Counted from the first letter of the stretch, positions 12,466-24,196 are shown. The stretch is DNA of 64,000 nucleotides from Dryas octopetala (GCA_963921425.1 OY992834.1:19667923-19731922), one strand, 5' to 3'. The notes: a model not told the origin generated them from the letters alone. Numbers and translations: made by a program.

Positions 12466-13130
12466 CTTATAATGGTTATAAGCTTATATATATAATTAAG
12501 GTCATGTGAAAATCTAGGTGTTCTTGAAAATAAATTTTGTTATCCACTAACTATTAGTTTAATAATATTTCTCTTTATAATGTTAGAGAGATCCCAAATT
12601 TAACTCTTCACCTCACATAAAAAAAATATTAAAATTTGACATAAATACAGGCACGCCAAAGTTAGCATGAAAACAAGATATCGAGCAGATATATGCAGTA
12701 CCATATATGCTTTGGAAGCAAAGTGGTAATTAACAACTACCTATAATTCGAATGTAGAGCTATTAGATATGCAATGACGATACCATTCTCACGTATGCTT
12801 TATTCTACAGAATAGAACCATTGAGAGTGATTTTACTTATCAGCAGCCTCTGTGGCTTGTGCCTAACCCAAGAGAACATTCCCCCCAAACTCTATTTAAA
12901 AAATAATAATAATAAAACAAACAATTAACAAAGAAGAAGAAGAATATATGAAAAGTCGAAAAATATTTGCATGCTTTATTCTTTATTGAATTTTGCTTTA
13001 TTCTCTAATCGGATAACAATCAGGCTGCTAAAACGTCCCTATATTCAAATGATATCTATAAGAAATACGAGCAATGACATTTCAACCGAAGTATCATGCT
13101 CTACTTATATATATTTTGTACTGTGTTATC
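12466..13130. other. Spacer, no gene seen
   Basis: AT-rich; short AAT and AAG runs near 12905-12950. Nothing else is recognised. Confidence 0.4.
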
Positions 13131-13135
13131 AATAT

Positions 13136-13550
13136 ATATAGGGTCTTTCTATTGAGGGATCCTCAAATAAGTTTATTTAAGAAATATCTTGTAGAGTGCA
13201 CGCCACATTGTATTTTTATGATCAGATCGAACTGTCTATTTTTTTTTTTTTTTTTTGCATCAATTGAAGGATTTTCTTTGCAAAAAATTAGGTTAATCGC
13301 AAATCATTTGACCGTTGATTAAATGGTCACCATTTCAAGTATTTATCGAAAATATTTTGTTCATCTATTTATTTGATCAAAGTTTGATAGTTTAATGGTT
13401 TCCGATTTCTTTAATTTTTTGCAAGGATGATCTTTGAATATAAACCTAAAAAATAGATAGTTTGGATCATTGAAATACAATATGGAGTGCGCCTCATGAG
13501 GGGTCTCGTAAATAAAATTATATGAGAGATTCGTCAATGGAAGAGACTTA
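13136..13550. mobile_element. Foldback MITE, imperfect arms
   Basis: The left arm (GGGTCTTTCTATTGAGG, then CTTGTAGAGTGCACGCC, then TTTGCAAAAAATTAGG) is mirrored by the right arm (TTTTTTGCAAGGATGATC, then GGAGTGCGCC, then GTCAATGGAAGAGACT). It belongs to the group sharing the TTGCAAAAAATTAG module. It is older and more diverged than the dimer at 41461. Confidence 0.6.
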
Positions 13551-13609
13551 TCAATATATATATATATAGAGGATTATATCAGACCCTCCGTTGAGGTATA
13601 TTTTATCTT

Positions 13610-15173
13610 GGGAAAAATTTTCAAACAGGACACCTACTTTGGGGTCAATCTTAATTTAGGACACCACTTTGGGTTTGTCTTAGTGTAGGACACATATTTA
13701 CAATTTGTATTTTTGTGGGACAAACCGTCACCTCCGTCAAGAATTCCGTTAAAAATAGACATGTGCCACACACATGACCTATTTTCAAGGGACAAAATGG
13801 ACAATTCACCATAATATATTAAAATAATTAAAAATAAACAAGATTAAAACTAAAAATATATTAAAAAAGTTTAAAACTATAAACACAAAAAACACAGAAA
13901 AAAAAAAAAGGATTGAAGAGGGAGATGCAGATCTCACCCCCCCCCCCCCCCCCGTTTTCACTCAGCCCCAACCACCTCCGGCGGTGGCTTTACTGCCGGC
14001 GACGACCCACCCTCTCTTCTCTCTCTCTCTCTCTCTCTCTCCCCATCTCTCCCTCTATTTCTCTCTTCCTCTCTCTTTAATTCTCTCTCTTTATCCCTCT
14101 GTCTCTCTCTCTCTCTCTATCCCTCTGCTACTCGATGCGCAACTGCGCATCCTTCACACCTTCACCCTTACTGCAAGTCTAAAGAAAGAAAAGAGCAAAG
14201 TCCACTTGCTATTCTCTTTATCTAATCCTCTCTCTATCATTCCTATCCATGTTTGCTCAAAGATGTAGACTCAAAGTCTCAAAATTTTCTTTTAATTTGT
14301 GAATATTTTTTACTTACCTAGAGAGCGTCAAATGTCAATGCCTGAAGACTTCAATGTTTTTCTTTTGGCTAGAATATGGCATTTCCGTATCAGAAAAGGG
14401 GTGCTGAGTATGATTAAGAGGAATCAATCTTGATAGTTTCTGTAGATTTCGAAGAGATAAAGATTGCTCCATTTGGGATGCGTGGAAAGCAAATTGAGGT
14501 TCAGATCTAATTATAATTCTTGGAAATTTCATAAATAAATTTATATACATTGAAATTTCATCAATCTCTTAGAAAACCTTGAGAGAGACAGAGAAATAGA
14601 GAGAGAAAAAGAGACAGAGAGAGGAAGAGAGGAAGAGAGAAATACAGGGAGAGATGAAGAGAGAAAGAGAGAGAGGGGGGAGGGTGGGTCGTCGCCGGTG
14701 GGTAAGGCCACCGCTAGAGGTGGTTGGGGCGATGTGCAGAGAAATAGAGAGAGAAAAAGGAGGGTGCGATCTGCAGAGAAAAAGAGACAAAGAGAGGAAT
14801 AGAGAAATGGAGGGAGAGAGAGAGTGAGATAGAGAGGGGGGATGGTGGGGTCACTGCCGGCAAGTATGGCCACCGGAGGTGAGTTGGGGCTGGGTGGAGA
14901 AGGGGTGCGCTGCCATCGTGTTCTTCTTTCTTTTTTGTTTTAGTTTTATTTTTAATTATTTTAATATATTATGGTGAATTGTCCATTTTGTCCCTTGAAA
15001 ATAGGTCATGTACGTGGCACATGTCTATTTTTAACGGAATTCTTGACGGAGGTGACGGTTTGTCCCACAAAAATACAAATTGTAAATATGTGTCCTACAC
15101 TAAGACAAACCCAAAGTGGTGTCCTAAACTAAGATTGACCTCAAAGTAGGTGTCCTGTTTGAAAATTTTTCCC
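13610..15173. mobile_element. Large foldback element (Mutator-like), 1564 bp, 9-bp target duplication
   Basis: The left arm starts GGGAAAAATTTTCAAACAGG and the right arm is its mirror ending CCTGTTTGAAAATTTTTCCC. The first ~210 bases of each arm are nearly identical inverted copies; further in, GC-rich segments (near 13965-14010 and 14690-14720, GGCGACGACCCACC and mirror) and CT/GA tracts are also mirrored. The flanks are identical TTTTATCTT (13601-13609 and 15174-15182). The open frames of Ser/Leu-rich protein inside are produced by the CT/GA tracts and are not genes. No transposase is seen. Confidence 0.85.
13937..13953 (+). repeat. Poly-C run
   Basis: About 17 C in a row inside the left arm of the foldback element, with no matching G run in the right arm. 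Length may be unreliable because homopolymers are hard to sequence. Confidence 0.8.
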
Positions 15174-15579
15174 TTTTATCTTAAACATGATAAGGTATGG
15201 CTTGTGAGACGCACTCTGCATTGTAATTTGATGATCGAAGTCGTCTATTTTCTAAGTCTCTATGCAAGGATTATCCTTACAAAAAATTAGGTAAATCGGA
15301 AACCATTAAGACATCTAATTGTGATAGAATAAATAGACGAATATATGGATTCCATTAACACTTGAAATGATGACCCTTTAATCAAATGGTTAAATGGTTT
15401 TCGATTTATCTAATTTTTCATAAGGATGATATATCCTTGTATATAGACTTAAAAATAGACGGCTTCGATCATCAAATTATTACAATACAGAGTGGGTCTC
15501 ACAAGCCATACCTCATCATATTTAAGTTAAGGTATAACTTAACGGAATGGGTTTGTATATATATATATATATATGTATG

Positions 15580-15955
15580 AAAATTCTCTCTACAGGACAT
15601 CCATTTTTAAATAAAAGAACGAACGCATATGTTTTATGGCTTTTTTTTCACCATTTGATCTTAAACTTGGCAGGATTTAATTATTGATCACCAATCGAGA
15701 CATATTCATTAGTTTTAACTCTCCTGATTTTGAGTTCTCATTCCTTGGTTAAAATCTTAAAACTCGAGAGTTAAAACCTAAAAATTAATCTCGAACAATA
15801 ATTCTATACCCTAAAATATAGAACTCTATACCTGAACATGTTGAACCTTATAAAAAAAAGGCCTAAAATGACAAAATGTCATAGAAATACGGAATACCCA
15901 TGTCTGTTCATTAGTTAAAGAATAGACGTCCTGCTGAGAGAATTTGTGTGTGTGT

Positions 15956-15986
<31 letters not shown>

Positions 15987-16440
15987 GATGAACATAGTAA
16001 TTATATAAACACTTGAAATGATAGCCAATTAAACAAATAGTTAAACAATTAAACTAAAGAACGAACACATATGTTTTATGGCTTTTTTTTCAACATTTGA
16101 TCTTAAACTTGGCGGGATTTAATTATTGAATTTATAAATCATCAATTGAGACATATTCATTGGTTTTAACTCTCATGATTTTGAGTTTTCATTCCTTAGT
16201 TAAAATCCTAAAACTTGAGAGTTAAAACCTAAAAATTAATCTCGAACAATAATTCAATACCCTAAAATATAGAACCCGGCCTATACCTAAACATGTTGAA
16301 CCTTATAAAAAAAAGGCCTAAAATGACAAAATGTCATAGAAATATGGAATACCCATGTCCGTTCATTAGTTAAAGAACGAATGTCCTGCAGAGAGAATTT
16401 ATGTGTATATGTATATAGATGAACATAGTAATTATATAAA
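15580..16440. repeat. Two tandem copies of a foldback repeat with GGACRTCC ends
   Basis: A block starting AAAGAACGAACRCATATG occurs at about 15615 and again about 442 bases later, including long shared tracts such as GGCCTAAAATGACAAAATGT. Each copy ends in GTCCTGCNGAGAGAATTT, the mirror of AATTCTCTCTACAGGACATC at 15583. The first copy has inverted ends; the second lacks its left end, so this is an incomplete tandem duplication. The family recurs at 42755-43130 and 46565-47100. Confidence 0.65.
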
Positions 16441-16479
16441 CGCTTGAAATGATAGCCAATTAAACAAATGGTTAAACAA

Positions 16480-16640
16480 TTTTTAATTTAACTAATTTTT
16501 TGCAAATATGATCCTTGTATAGAGACTTAGAAAATAAACGGCTTCGATCATTGAATTATAATACGAAGTTGGTTCTACAAGTCATACCTCATTATGTTTA
16601 AGATAGGGTATACCTCAACAAAAGGGCTCTCTCTCTCTCT
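16480..16640. mobile_element. Remnant of foldback MITE (TTGAGGTATACC family)
   Basis: It contains AACTAATTTTTTGCAAATATGATCCTTG, shown here in parts TTTTTTGCAAATATGATCC and CGGCTTCGATCATTGAATTA, matching the right half of the element at 13580-15553, and ends near GGTATACCTCAACAAAAGGG. The left half is absent. Confidence 0.5.
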
Positions 16641-16789
16641 CTCTCTGTATATGTATGTATATATCCCTTAAATAAGTTTATTTAAGGGATCCCTCAATGG
16701 AAAAGGGCTTATATATATATATAAACTCCTTCCACCTAACTATATATATAAATATATATGCAGATTCGATCAGGTACGTGAGCACCAAT

Positions 16790-17120
16790 GAACATATGCA
16801 CCTGTCACTGAGCGCTTGACGCTTCTTCCTCCGCCAAGTTTTAAGGGTATAGAATGCGCTTAGTAGAGGCGTTATGTTAGTGTTTAGAATAAGCTTGGCG
16901 CTTCTTCCTTCTCTATCTTTTCACCTCATCCCTTCCTAGGGTATAAAATGAGCATGGTTGAGGCGTTATGTTAGTGTTAGCCCAAAATCCCAGAGCTAAA
17001 CCATAACATAAACGCCGACAATCTAGCACCGAGCGCTTATAGCTGTAAATTTTGCACTACCGAGCACTCGGTGGTGGTCACCGAGTGCTTGGCGTTAGGT
17101 GTGAATATCCACACATTCTC
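16790..17120. repeat. CGAGCGCTCGG-family palindrome-rich repeat
   Basis: It carries repeated words CTGAGCGCTTG, CACCGAGCGCTT, CCGAGCACTCGGTGGTGG and CACCGAGTGCTTGGCG on both strands, plus a direct internal repeat GAGGCGTTATGTTAGTGTT (about 16866 and 16962). Relatives lie at 45305-45660 and 46240-46520. No coding frame. Confidence 0.5.
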
Positions 17121-17852
17121 ACATGAACGTGCCTATATATATAAATGCTTTAAAGGTAACTGGTTAGAAAAGACATCTATATATATATATATATATAGAA
17201 AAATGCTCTAAAACAGTTTGTTATTTGTCATGTGGAGGGTCCAAAAAAGTGGTTAGCTTGATATTAACTTTAAGGCGGAGTTAGAAATTTTGGTAAAATA
17301 GTTCAAGAACTCAAAATATTATTTTAAGGTTAGATAAATAATACTAAATGTGAAGAGTTTGTAAGATTTTTTGGGGTGGCGAAATTTTGAAGTTTAAAAA
17401 AAATTTTAAATAAAAAATTTTCAAAAATAGGAAAAATGTGAATTGCTAACATAGCTCGATCCTAACTGTTCTACAATGGAAATCAGGCAGCTTAAATCGT
17501 GTCTGGGTTTCTCACGCCGAAAATGGTGTGTTTTGTTTTCAACGCCCAACTTGCGAACTGGACTCGTCGACCTGATATGGCCTGTTTCCCTCTCACACTC
17601 TGACCTGCGCTCTAAGATGGATTTTTAACTCATTGGACTGGCCCATTCACCCATATGCACTCACAGACTCACAGTCACAGTTCGACCCGCATTTTGACTG
17701 GGTACGTGGTTTCCGCCGACTTGATTAGGTATTTTGGCCCAAAAAATGAATTTTTTGTGCATTTTCTTTTTAAGGAATTCTAGACCTTCCCAATTAATCT
17801 TGGCCCTCCAATGCTCATTCAATCTCAACCATCCATTATCACCCTTCAAACC

Positions 17853-17860
17853 TATAAATA
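17853..17860 (+). promoter_or_regulatory. TATA box, probably of an LTR
   Basis: TATAAATA sits between a CCTTCAAACC stretch and CCCCTCGCCCCC, with a CT-rich leader downstream. Confidence 0.4.
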
Positions 17861-18003
17861 CCCCTCGCCCCCACCATTTCATATACACCATTAGTTGATT
17901 TCTACGGTTTCTTTTTTGCCATCTCTCTAGAATTCCCTCCCTCCTTCTCTCTCCAAGTTTGGGAGTCTCTCTAATTTTTGAGAGCCAAACCAAGGGAAGC
18001 AAA

Positions 18004-18475
18004 GAGGGGTGGAAATTTCAAACACGACTTGTAAACGACTAGAAGTTAGCGGGTTTGGGTCGGGCATAAATGAGTGTGGGTCAAATTCAGGTCAAGCCGC
18101 CAAACACGAGTAAAAAATTAGTGGGTTTCAGGTCAACCCGCATAACCCAAATATAACCTGAACAACCCTTTTAGTTGTATAACATGTCTTAATATTAAAA
18201 ATATAAGCACTTAAGTAGCAGGGTATACATTATGGGGTACAACCTCAGGACCTCAAGGAAGCCTATGCAATGTCTTATCTGCCAGACTAAGAAATTCTTG
18301 TACGTGAACTTATTCTTTCAATGTATATATTTATACACATTTTAGATATCAAACGGGTTACATAAGTCGTGTCGTGTCACCTGTTTAATAAACTGGTTGT
18401 GTTCAGGTTGAGTGATTTTTTGTAATGTTTGACCTTAACACGACACAAACACGACACGACCCATTGCCAGCCCTA
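18004..18475. mobile_element. Non-autonomous hAT element, 472 bp
   Basis: The left end GAGGGGTGGAAATTTC pairs with the right end ATTGCCAGCCCTA (reverse complement TAGGGCTGGCAAT). Perfect 8-bp target duplications GAAGCAAA flank it (17996-18003, 18476-18483). The interior has repeated AACACGAC and GGGTCAAA words typical of a widespread plant hAT MITE group. No transposase. Confidence 0.85.
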
Positions 18476-19400
18476 GAAGCAAACAAGCTTCCCACTAGTT
18501 AAAAATTTATTTTTATTTTTGGTTGGGGACTTGAATTGCAAAAATATTTTTGGAAAATATTTTTGAATAAAAAATAAGTCTTCTTTTAGGGGAGGTTATG
18601 CCAGAGTTAGGAGTTGGAGTTTTCTTCCGAGGTTCTCTGTGAGGTAATCCTTTCAACTCTGTCCATATTATTTTTATTATGAATTTAATTAAGAATAATT
18701 AATTTTTTATTAAATTAAATTTATTTTCTTAATTAGCTATCTAATTATGCTTAATTAAATGAATTAGTGCATAAACATTAATTAAATTGAGCATGATTAA
18801 TTACTTATTTACCTTAAAAAAATTTTAATTTATTTAGTCACGCTTAATTAAATTAATATGAATACGTACTGCTGCAAATAAATCAACCTAATTAAATATT
18901 AAGAAGACCATATCAGTGGGAACCAAACGACGTATTGACTAAAGTCAATCCATGAGTGTATGAACGTTGGGTACTTGGCCAGAGCTCCCCAGTTTCTCCA
19001 TGCACTGACTTCGTCACGTTGTAGGTACCTAATTAACTAGTCTACCTCCTCAACCCAAATTAAAATTTAGACTCAATTAAGTAAAAATAATTAGATCGAG
19101 GTACTCAGAAAGTACTGAAACTCGGTCTATCCAGACTGGTTTCCAAAACTTTATGGGAACATATGATCAAAAGAAAATGTCATGCTGAAACTCAAGGAGA
19201 GGAAATCTTGGACGTTGGTGATCTTGTCGGTGCACTACGAAAAGAGTAAGCTTCGACTCAATGTAGAAGGAGTCTCACACATACCCTGTCTAGAGACCCT
19301 TTTTATTGCATGTATTATTCTAGTAATTAAATATTGTTGTGTGAGAAAATTGCATTGTTTTTGGTTGCCATCTTTGTGTGGTTAATTATTATGATGTGAT

Positions 19401-19771
19401 GATTTCTGCGATGAGCGATATCTATTTTATTACGATGAGTTGAAAGTAAGGGATCACACTATGTTAATTAGGTCACCATTATTCTCAAATTGAAAATTTG
19501 AATTTTGTTAAAATTGTCTTAAGATTGCAAACAACATAAAATACAATACGGAATTTTGAAACCACTAGAACCAAATCTGTTTTCAAGGTAAACTACATAG
19601 ATTAAAATTGTTAGGACATCAACACACAATTAAAGTGAATTAACACAGCTTAGTTTTAAACAAAAGTTAAGAACAAAAGATATAAACAGAAGATGACAAT
19701 TCGACCAAATCGTATCTTACTAATTGATCGATTTTCCAATGATATTGAAAGAATCATTTGGTAGCTAGTGC

Positions 19772-19813
<42 letters not shown>

Positions 19814-20067
19814 TGCACTACATAGTACCTGTGGAATTTCGATCAAGGGAATGGATCGAGGCATCGGATGCAAATAGTGGTTGCAACTAAGATTCTTGGG
19901 ACATTTATATCCCACAAGCCAAGATGGATTCAACTAGCTAGCCAGGTAGCCCCAACAAGCCCCCCAACATATCAAAGTGTCGACCACACATGCATGCAGT
20001 ACTGCTCAGTGGAATCTGCATCAGACGTCAGCAACTCTAGCTTCCACATGTACAAACATACCCAAAA

Positions 20068-20150
<83 letters not shown>

Positions 20151-20377
20151 TACCAATTGAAAATTGTGAAAGAAGAGGCTCTGGGATTCTCTTAAAATTC
20201 CATTAGCTCAAACTCTATTACAATATTTAGATTACATACAGCTAGTACAGCAAAACCCCCATATAATTTAAATACTAACTAAAACTTTTAGCAATAAAAT
20301 GAGGGGCTGAAAAGACAAAAAGGCCCATTCCCATACATCAATTCACCCATATCTTCCTTAATTTGATCATATATTAA
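19401..20377. other. Spacer downstream of the transporter gene, microsatellite-bearing
   Basis: It contains a (TA)n run (19775-19811) and a long (GA)n run (20072-20146). The Arg/Glu repeat frames read across the (GA)n run are not genes. It includes the 3' flank of the transporter gene; I see no clear AATAAA signal on the minus strand. Confidence 0.5.
20072..20146. repeat. (GA)n microsatellite, about 75 bp
   Basis: Uninterrupted GAGAGA repeat about 230 bases past the stop codon of the transporter gene. Confidence 0.95.
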
Positions 20378-22588
20378 TTAGGCTTTCATGGGGAGTTCTG
20401 GGTTGGGCATACAAATAGCAACCGAGGGGAGCTTGTTATCTTGACCTGCTTTCTTCAATGTTTGATGAGCTTCGTTGGCTTCAATATCTTCATTAATGGC
20501 CGACACTGCCATGCTGTTGACATGAGAACCCTTTATGGCTTCTGGTATCTCCTCCACTTTAGTCTCCAATCTTTCTTTGTGCTTTCCCCATAGGACTGCG
20601 TATAGCCCAATCACAATCAATACGCCTCCAAGTACACTGTTCAAGCACAAATGAAAGCCAATTAATCAGCCATATATATAGACTAGAAATTAATTAATAA
20701 GAAAACTAAGATTAATTAAAAAAAACGCATATATCAATAGTATAACACTATTCATATTATCCACAACAGATTCTTGTGAATAACTGATAGAAACAAAATT
20801 AAAATATGTAACATATAGGACTGTATTAATTTGTGGACAGGATGCTAGAAAGGAATAATAATACCCTAGCTAGACATGCATGCATCATGCATGTATGTAC
20901 ACATGCACATGCATGCAAGAAAGATTAATTGAAGGGAATAAGAGATAATTATTTACCTTCCGAGAAAAATCTTTTCTGCCAGGATGAAGGAGCCCATGAT
21001 GGCTACAATGATCATCATCAGAGGGCTAAAAGCAGTTGCAAATACAGGACCTCTTTTCTTCATCACTATCCCTTGTACATAGTATGAAATGCTTGATGTC
21101 ACAATTCCCTGCAAGAATTAATTGAAGAAAATTAAATGTTATTACCTATATATGTTAATATATATATATATATATATAAATTTGAGAGAGAGAGAGAGAG
21201 AGAGTTACATACAGCATAGGCAGCAGCAAGGAGGTTCATGTCAAATCCAATTTTCCAGACCGAGGGTTTGTGCTCCATCACAAAGGTAACAGCAATAGCT
21301 TGTAGAGTGCCTATGAAGCACACCAGTGATGTGAGAGACAGCTGATGATCCTTGTAGGTCTTCAACGCTTTGTTCTGGTGATCATCATCAATGATCAACA
21401 CACAAAATTAACAAAATTGTTAATATTACTATTGCTTTGGAATTAATATGAAATACAAAATTGGGTGTTTTCTTTTTACCATATTAATTATGAGTACTTA
21501 CTTGTAGCACAAACAAAGAAGCCCATGCAAGGGTGGCAATGGTGAGTAGTATGGAGCCCAAGAACCAGCGTTTGTCACCAGTTCCTGTGGTATCAGTGAC
21601 ATATGATTTTCGTGGATGAATATGTTTAGACCACAACATCTCTACAATGGGGCCCTTGTATAAGGTCATCAACATGGCCCCAGCCACTGTCAGTACGGTT
21701 CCCATTATCTTTGCTTGGCACCTCACCTTCTTCATGTCTAGCTTTTCCATTCTTTTGAGAGTTCAATTTGATTCCACCAAACCAATTAAAGTAACATAAT
21801 TAATTAGTTAATGATCATCACCCAATCCAAATTATTAATCAATTAAAAATTAAATTAGTGCCCTTGATTATCAATGTTAATTGTTGCCCTTGATTATTGC
21901 GCTCGTCCTTACCGGAATATGACGGCCATGACGAAAGTCATCGCCGGGAGCATGTTGCTCATTGCACAAGAGAACGTGGGAGATGTAAACTTCAATCCGG
22001 CATAGTAGAAGTTCTGGTCAATCACCGGCCTACAAAATTGATGAAATATGTAAAATTAAGATACTCAATCAATGGTCTAGATTGAAGTCTGACATAATAT
22101 GTCAGACTCTCTACTAAAAATCATTTCAGTATCATTAATTAGCATGGAGATATAATTAAAGGTTAAAGACTAACCCAAGAAGAGCTAGGATAAATATTTG
22201 CATGAAAACTGGGAATGTAATTTTTGGTTGTGCTTTCCTGAAATAAAAACAAACATTAATATTAAGGATTTGCTATCAAATTTTGTGAGGTTATTGAGCA
22301 AGAAGAGTACTTTTTGTGAAAGAGTGGTTATGTAGGTGTAGGTATATATTGGATTCACACACACCACACACACACACACACACACCTCTCAAAAAATAAG
22401 GCAAAGGGAGCAATAACGGCAGTAGCAATGGCATGGCGGTACACCACAAGCACATAGTGACTCATTCCTCGGTTGAGAGAAACCTTGGTGATGATGTTCA
22501 TTCCGGCATACCCAAATTGCAGAGTGATCATTGCAAAGTAGGGTTTGGAGCTCTCAAGGAAGCTGCTGAAACAACTCATCTTCTCCAT
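20378..22588 (-). CDS. UMAMIT9-like: WAT1-related / UMAMIT transporter (EamA family), 7 exons, intact
   Basis: Exons on the minus strand are 22386-22588, 22175-22237, 21913-22029, 21502-21751, 21213-21374, 20957-21108 and 20378-20636. All introns are GT-AG, phases agree, and they sum to 1206 nt, a 401-aa protein with stop TAA, within the usual family length. The protein is highly hydrophobic and fits the ten-helix, two-EamA-domain layout of the drug/metabolite transporter superfamily. Domain one is about residues 15-145 (KPYFAMITLQFGYAGMNI, YRHAIATAVIAPFALFFER, GPVIDQNFYYAGLKFTSP) and domain two about 185-335 (SLVCFIGTLQAIAVTFVMEH, SYYVQGIVMKKRGPVFATAF, GVLIVIGLYAVLWGK). The sequence is close to Arabidopsis At5g07050 (UMAMIT9). 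Relatives export amino acids or, in WAT1, auxin from the vacuole; the substrate here is not deducible. The hydrophilic tail (about residues 337-401) is variable in the family. I chose the first ATG (22588), which precedes the conserved SSKPYFAMI. Exon limits are inferred by eye. Confidence 0.93.
22338..22385 (-). repeat. (GT)n microsatellite at the intron 1 donor of the transporter gene
   Basis: On the minus strand exon 1 ends GAGAG and the intron opens directly with about nine GT repeats, then GGTGTGTGTG. Any of several GT steps could serve as donor, but only the first keeps the reading frame into exon 2. Confidence 0.85.
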
Positions 22589-22749
22589 TTTCTCAAGAAA
22601 ATAGAATTTAATGAGGTGTTTGCCAAGAAAGTACTAGAATTCAGTGAGAAAGTAAAGAAGGGCAGAGCAAAAAAAGAGAGGAGAGAGAGAGAGGAACACT
22701 CAAAGAGCTTGTGTGTTTCTCCCTAGAGAAGTGTTGTGAGGGTCACACA

Positions 22750-22757
22750 TATTTATA
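22750..22757 (-). promoter_or_regulatory. TATA box of the transporter gene
   Basis: The minus strand reads TATAAATA, 162 bases upstream of the start codon, leaving room for a leader of about 130 bases. Nothing else TATA-like with this fit lies between it and the ATG. Confidence 0.65.
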
Positions 22758-23040
22758 CGAGGGAGGGAACTGTACACGTACTAGTGATAATATTGATATC
22801 ACTTGTTTTTTTAACAAAATTTCATTCGCTGTCACTCTACTTTCTTCTCTCAATTAACTTTCACAATAAGGCTTCCTTTTCCTCCTTTTCTTTACATTTT
22901 ATATTCAAATTCTAATTCCAAAGATTCCAACGAGAATCCAATATCTTTTGTTGTGTTTATAATGGAAATGACCGTATACATAGTTCCTTTACAATATTTT
23001 TATAGGGATGGTAATCATGCCGAATTATATACGTTTGAGA
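22758..23040 (-). promoter_or_regulatory. Proximal upstream region of the transporter gene
   Basis: Non-coding, CT/AG-rich in part. It ends at the foldback element starting at 23041, so unique promoter sequence above the TATA box is limited to about 280 bases. No further site can be named with confidence. Confidence 0.35.
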
Positions 23041-23194
23041 AAAATACATTTTTAGTCCTTGTGTTTTATCTTGTAATCAATTTTGGTCATTGTGTTTTCA
23101 AAATTGTCAATTTGGTCCCTGTGTTTATATTTGCAAGCAATTTTAGTCACCACCACCAATTGTGGTTTGTGGTGGATTTCACCTATTATGCCCA

Positions 23195-23229
<35 letters not shown>

Positions 23230-23432
23230 TGATGGGGGAGAGAGAGATGGAGGGAGGGTGAGGATGGCGGTGGTGTGTTACTGTCGGTGGTGGAAGGGAA
23301 TAGAGAGATGATTTTGGTGGTGGTGGACTAAAATTGTTTGCAAACATAAACATAGGGACCAAATTGACAATTTTGAAAACAAAAGGACCAAAATTGATTA
23401 CAAAGTAAAACACATAGACTAAAAATGCATTT
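23041..23432. mobile_element. Foldback MITE upstream of the transporter gene
   Basis: Left arm 23041-23150 (ATACATTTTTAGTCC, AATTGTCAATTTGGTCCCT) is mirrored by right arm 23322-23432 (AGGGACCAAATTGACAATT, GACTAAAAATGCATTT). A (GA)n run and a GGTGG-rich core lie between. No clear target duplication is visible. Confidence 0.75.
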
Positions 23433-23851
23433 GGATGTCTTATATTTGTATTGAATACTAGTCAACTCTAACTTGTATTTTCAAGATAAACAATAGCATA
23501 TCAAGAAATACAAAAAACAAAAATGTATCTTCAAAAGTACATTATTGGTTGGAAATAGTTGTTTACCCATCACCTGAAAGTAATATTCTTCATACCATAC
23601 TAATCAGTCACATTGGTTTATATGATGCCATATATGTCAATCGTGTCTGAAAATACTAATTTGATCTATGAATTATTCATATTAGTATGTAATATTATTG
23701 TTATTCTCAAATTTGTGTCAAATAATTAATAATTAATCAACCTTAACTCAACTATTTATTTTGCAAAAACTAAAAAAAAAAAACATTGGTTTTGGATTAA
23801 TTTGAATGGTATTGTAGTCATATACCCTTGCAAAACATATAAATAACATAT
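23433..23851. other. AT-rich spacer, no gene seen
   Basis: Nothing recognisable between the two foldback elements. Confidence 0.4.
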
Positions 23852-23860
23852 TAATATATA

Positions 23861-24196
23861 TGGTTAAATACAAAAATAGTCCACAAACTTTACTGTGATT
23901 CTCAATTTGGTCCACAAATTTCTCATATTGTATCAAAAGAGTATAAACGTTAATTTCCATAAAAAAAAAAATTAACGAAACTAGTCATGTGCACAACATG
24001 TGACCCTATTTTTAGGGGTATGTCAGTTCATTCATCACATTTTGGCTTAAATTTTGGCTTAATTTTTTTTATGAAAGTTAACGTTTGTACTACTTTGGTA
24101 GAACATAGAAAATTGGACCAAATTGACACTTTTTATAGTTAATGGACCAAATTGAAAATCATAGTAAAGTTCGTGAACTATTTTTATATTTAACCC
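23861..24196. mobile_element. Mutator-like foldback MITE, 336 bp, 9-bp target duplication
   Basis: Ends TGGTTAAATACAAAAATAG and CTATTTTTATATTTAACCC are inverted copies. Inner arm blocks ACTGTGATTCTCAATTTGG and CCAAATTGAAAATCATAGT also match. Perfect flanks TAATATATA (23852-23860 and 24197-24205) mark the insertion. Confidence 0.82.

Larger units (their letters stand above)
13580..15553. mobile_element. Foldback MITE interrupted by a larger foldback element
   Basis: The outer element consists of 13580-13609 plus 15183-15553. Its left end reads CAGACCCTCCGTTGAGGTAT and its right end TATAACTTAACGGAATGGGT. The inner arms include GGTATGGCTTGTGAGACGCA and its mirror near 15490-15515. The 1564-bp element at 13610 sits inside it with target duplication TTTTATCTT, so the outer element is the older of the two. 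Confidence 0.6.
17440..19400 (+). mobile_element. Probable LTR-derived region, interrupted by a hAT element
   Basis: A TATAAATA box at 17853-17860, followed by a CT-rich leader and long non-coding sequence, resembles the promoter half of a plant gypsy LTR. The hAT element at 18004-18475 split it: sequence before (CAAGGGAAGC) and after (AAACAAGC) joins smoothly. No retroelement protein is seen. Edges are approximate and the assignment is by general layout only. Confidence 0.35.

Noticed and set aside
13984-14873. Ser/Leu-rich frames on both strands
   Set aside because: They are mirror images of each other in the two arms of the foldback element and come from CT/GA tracts.
19868-20195. Arg/Glu repeat proteins
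   Set aside because: They arise from reading through the (GA)n microsatellite.
22433-22726. Plus-strand frame of 97 aa over exon 1 of the transporter
   Set aside because: It is an antisense shadow of exon 1 and the 5' leader.
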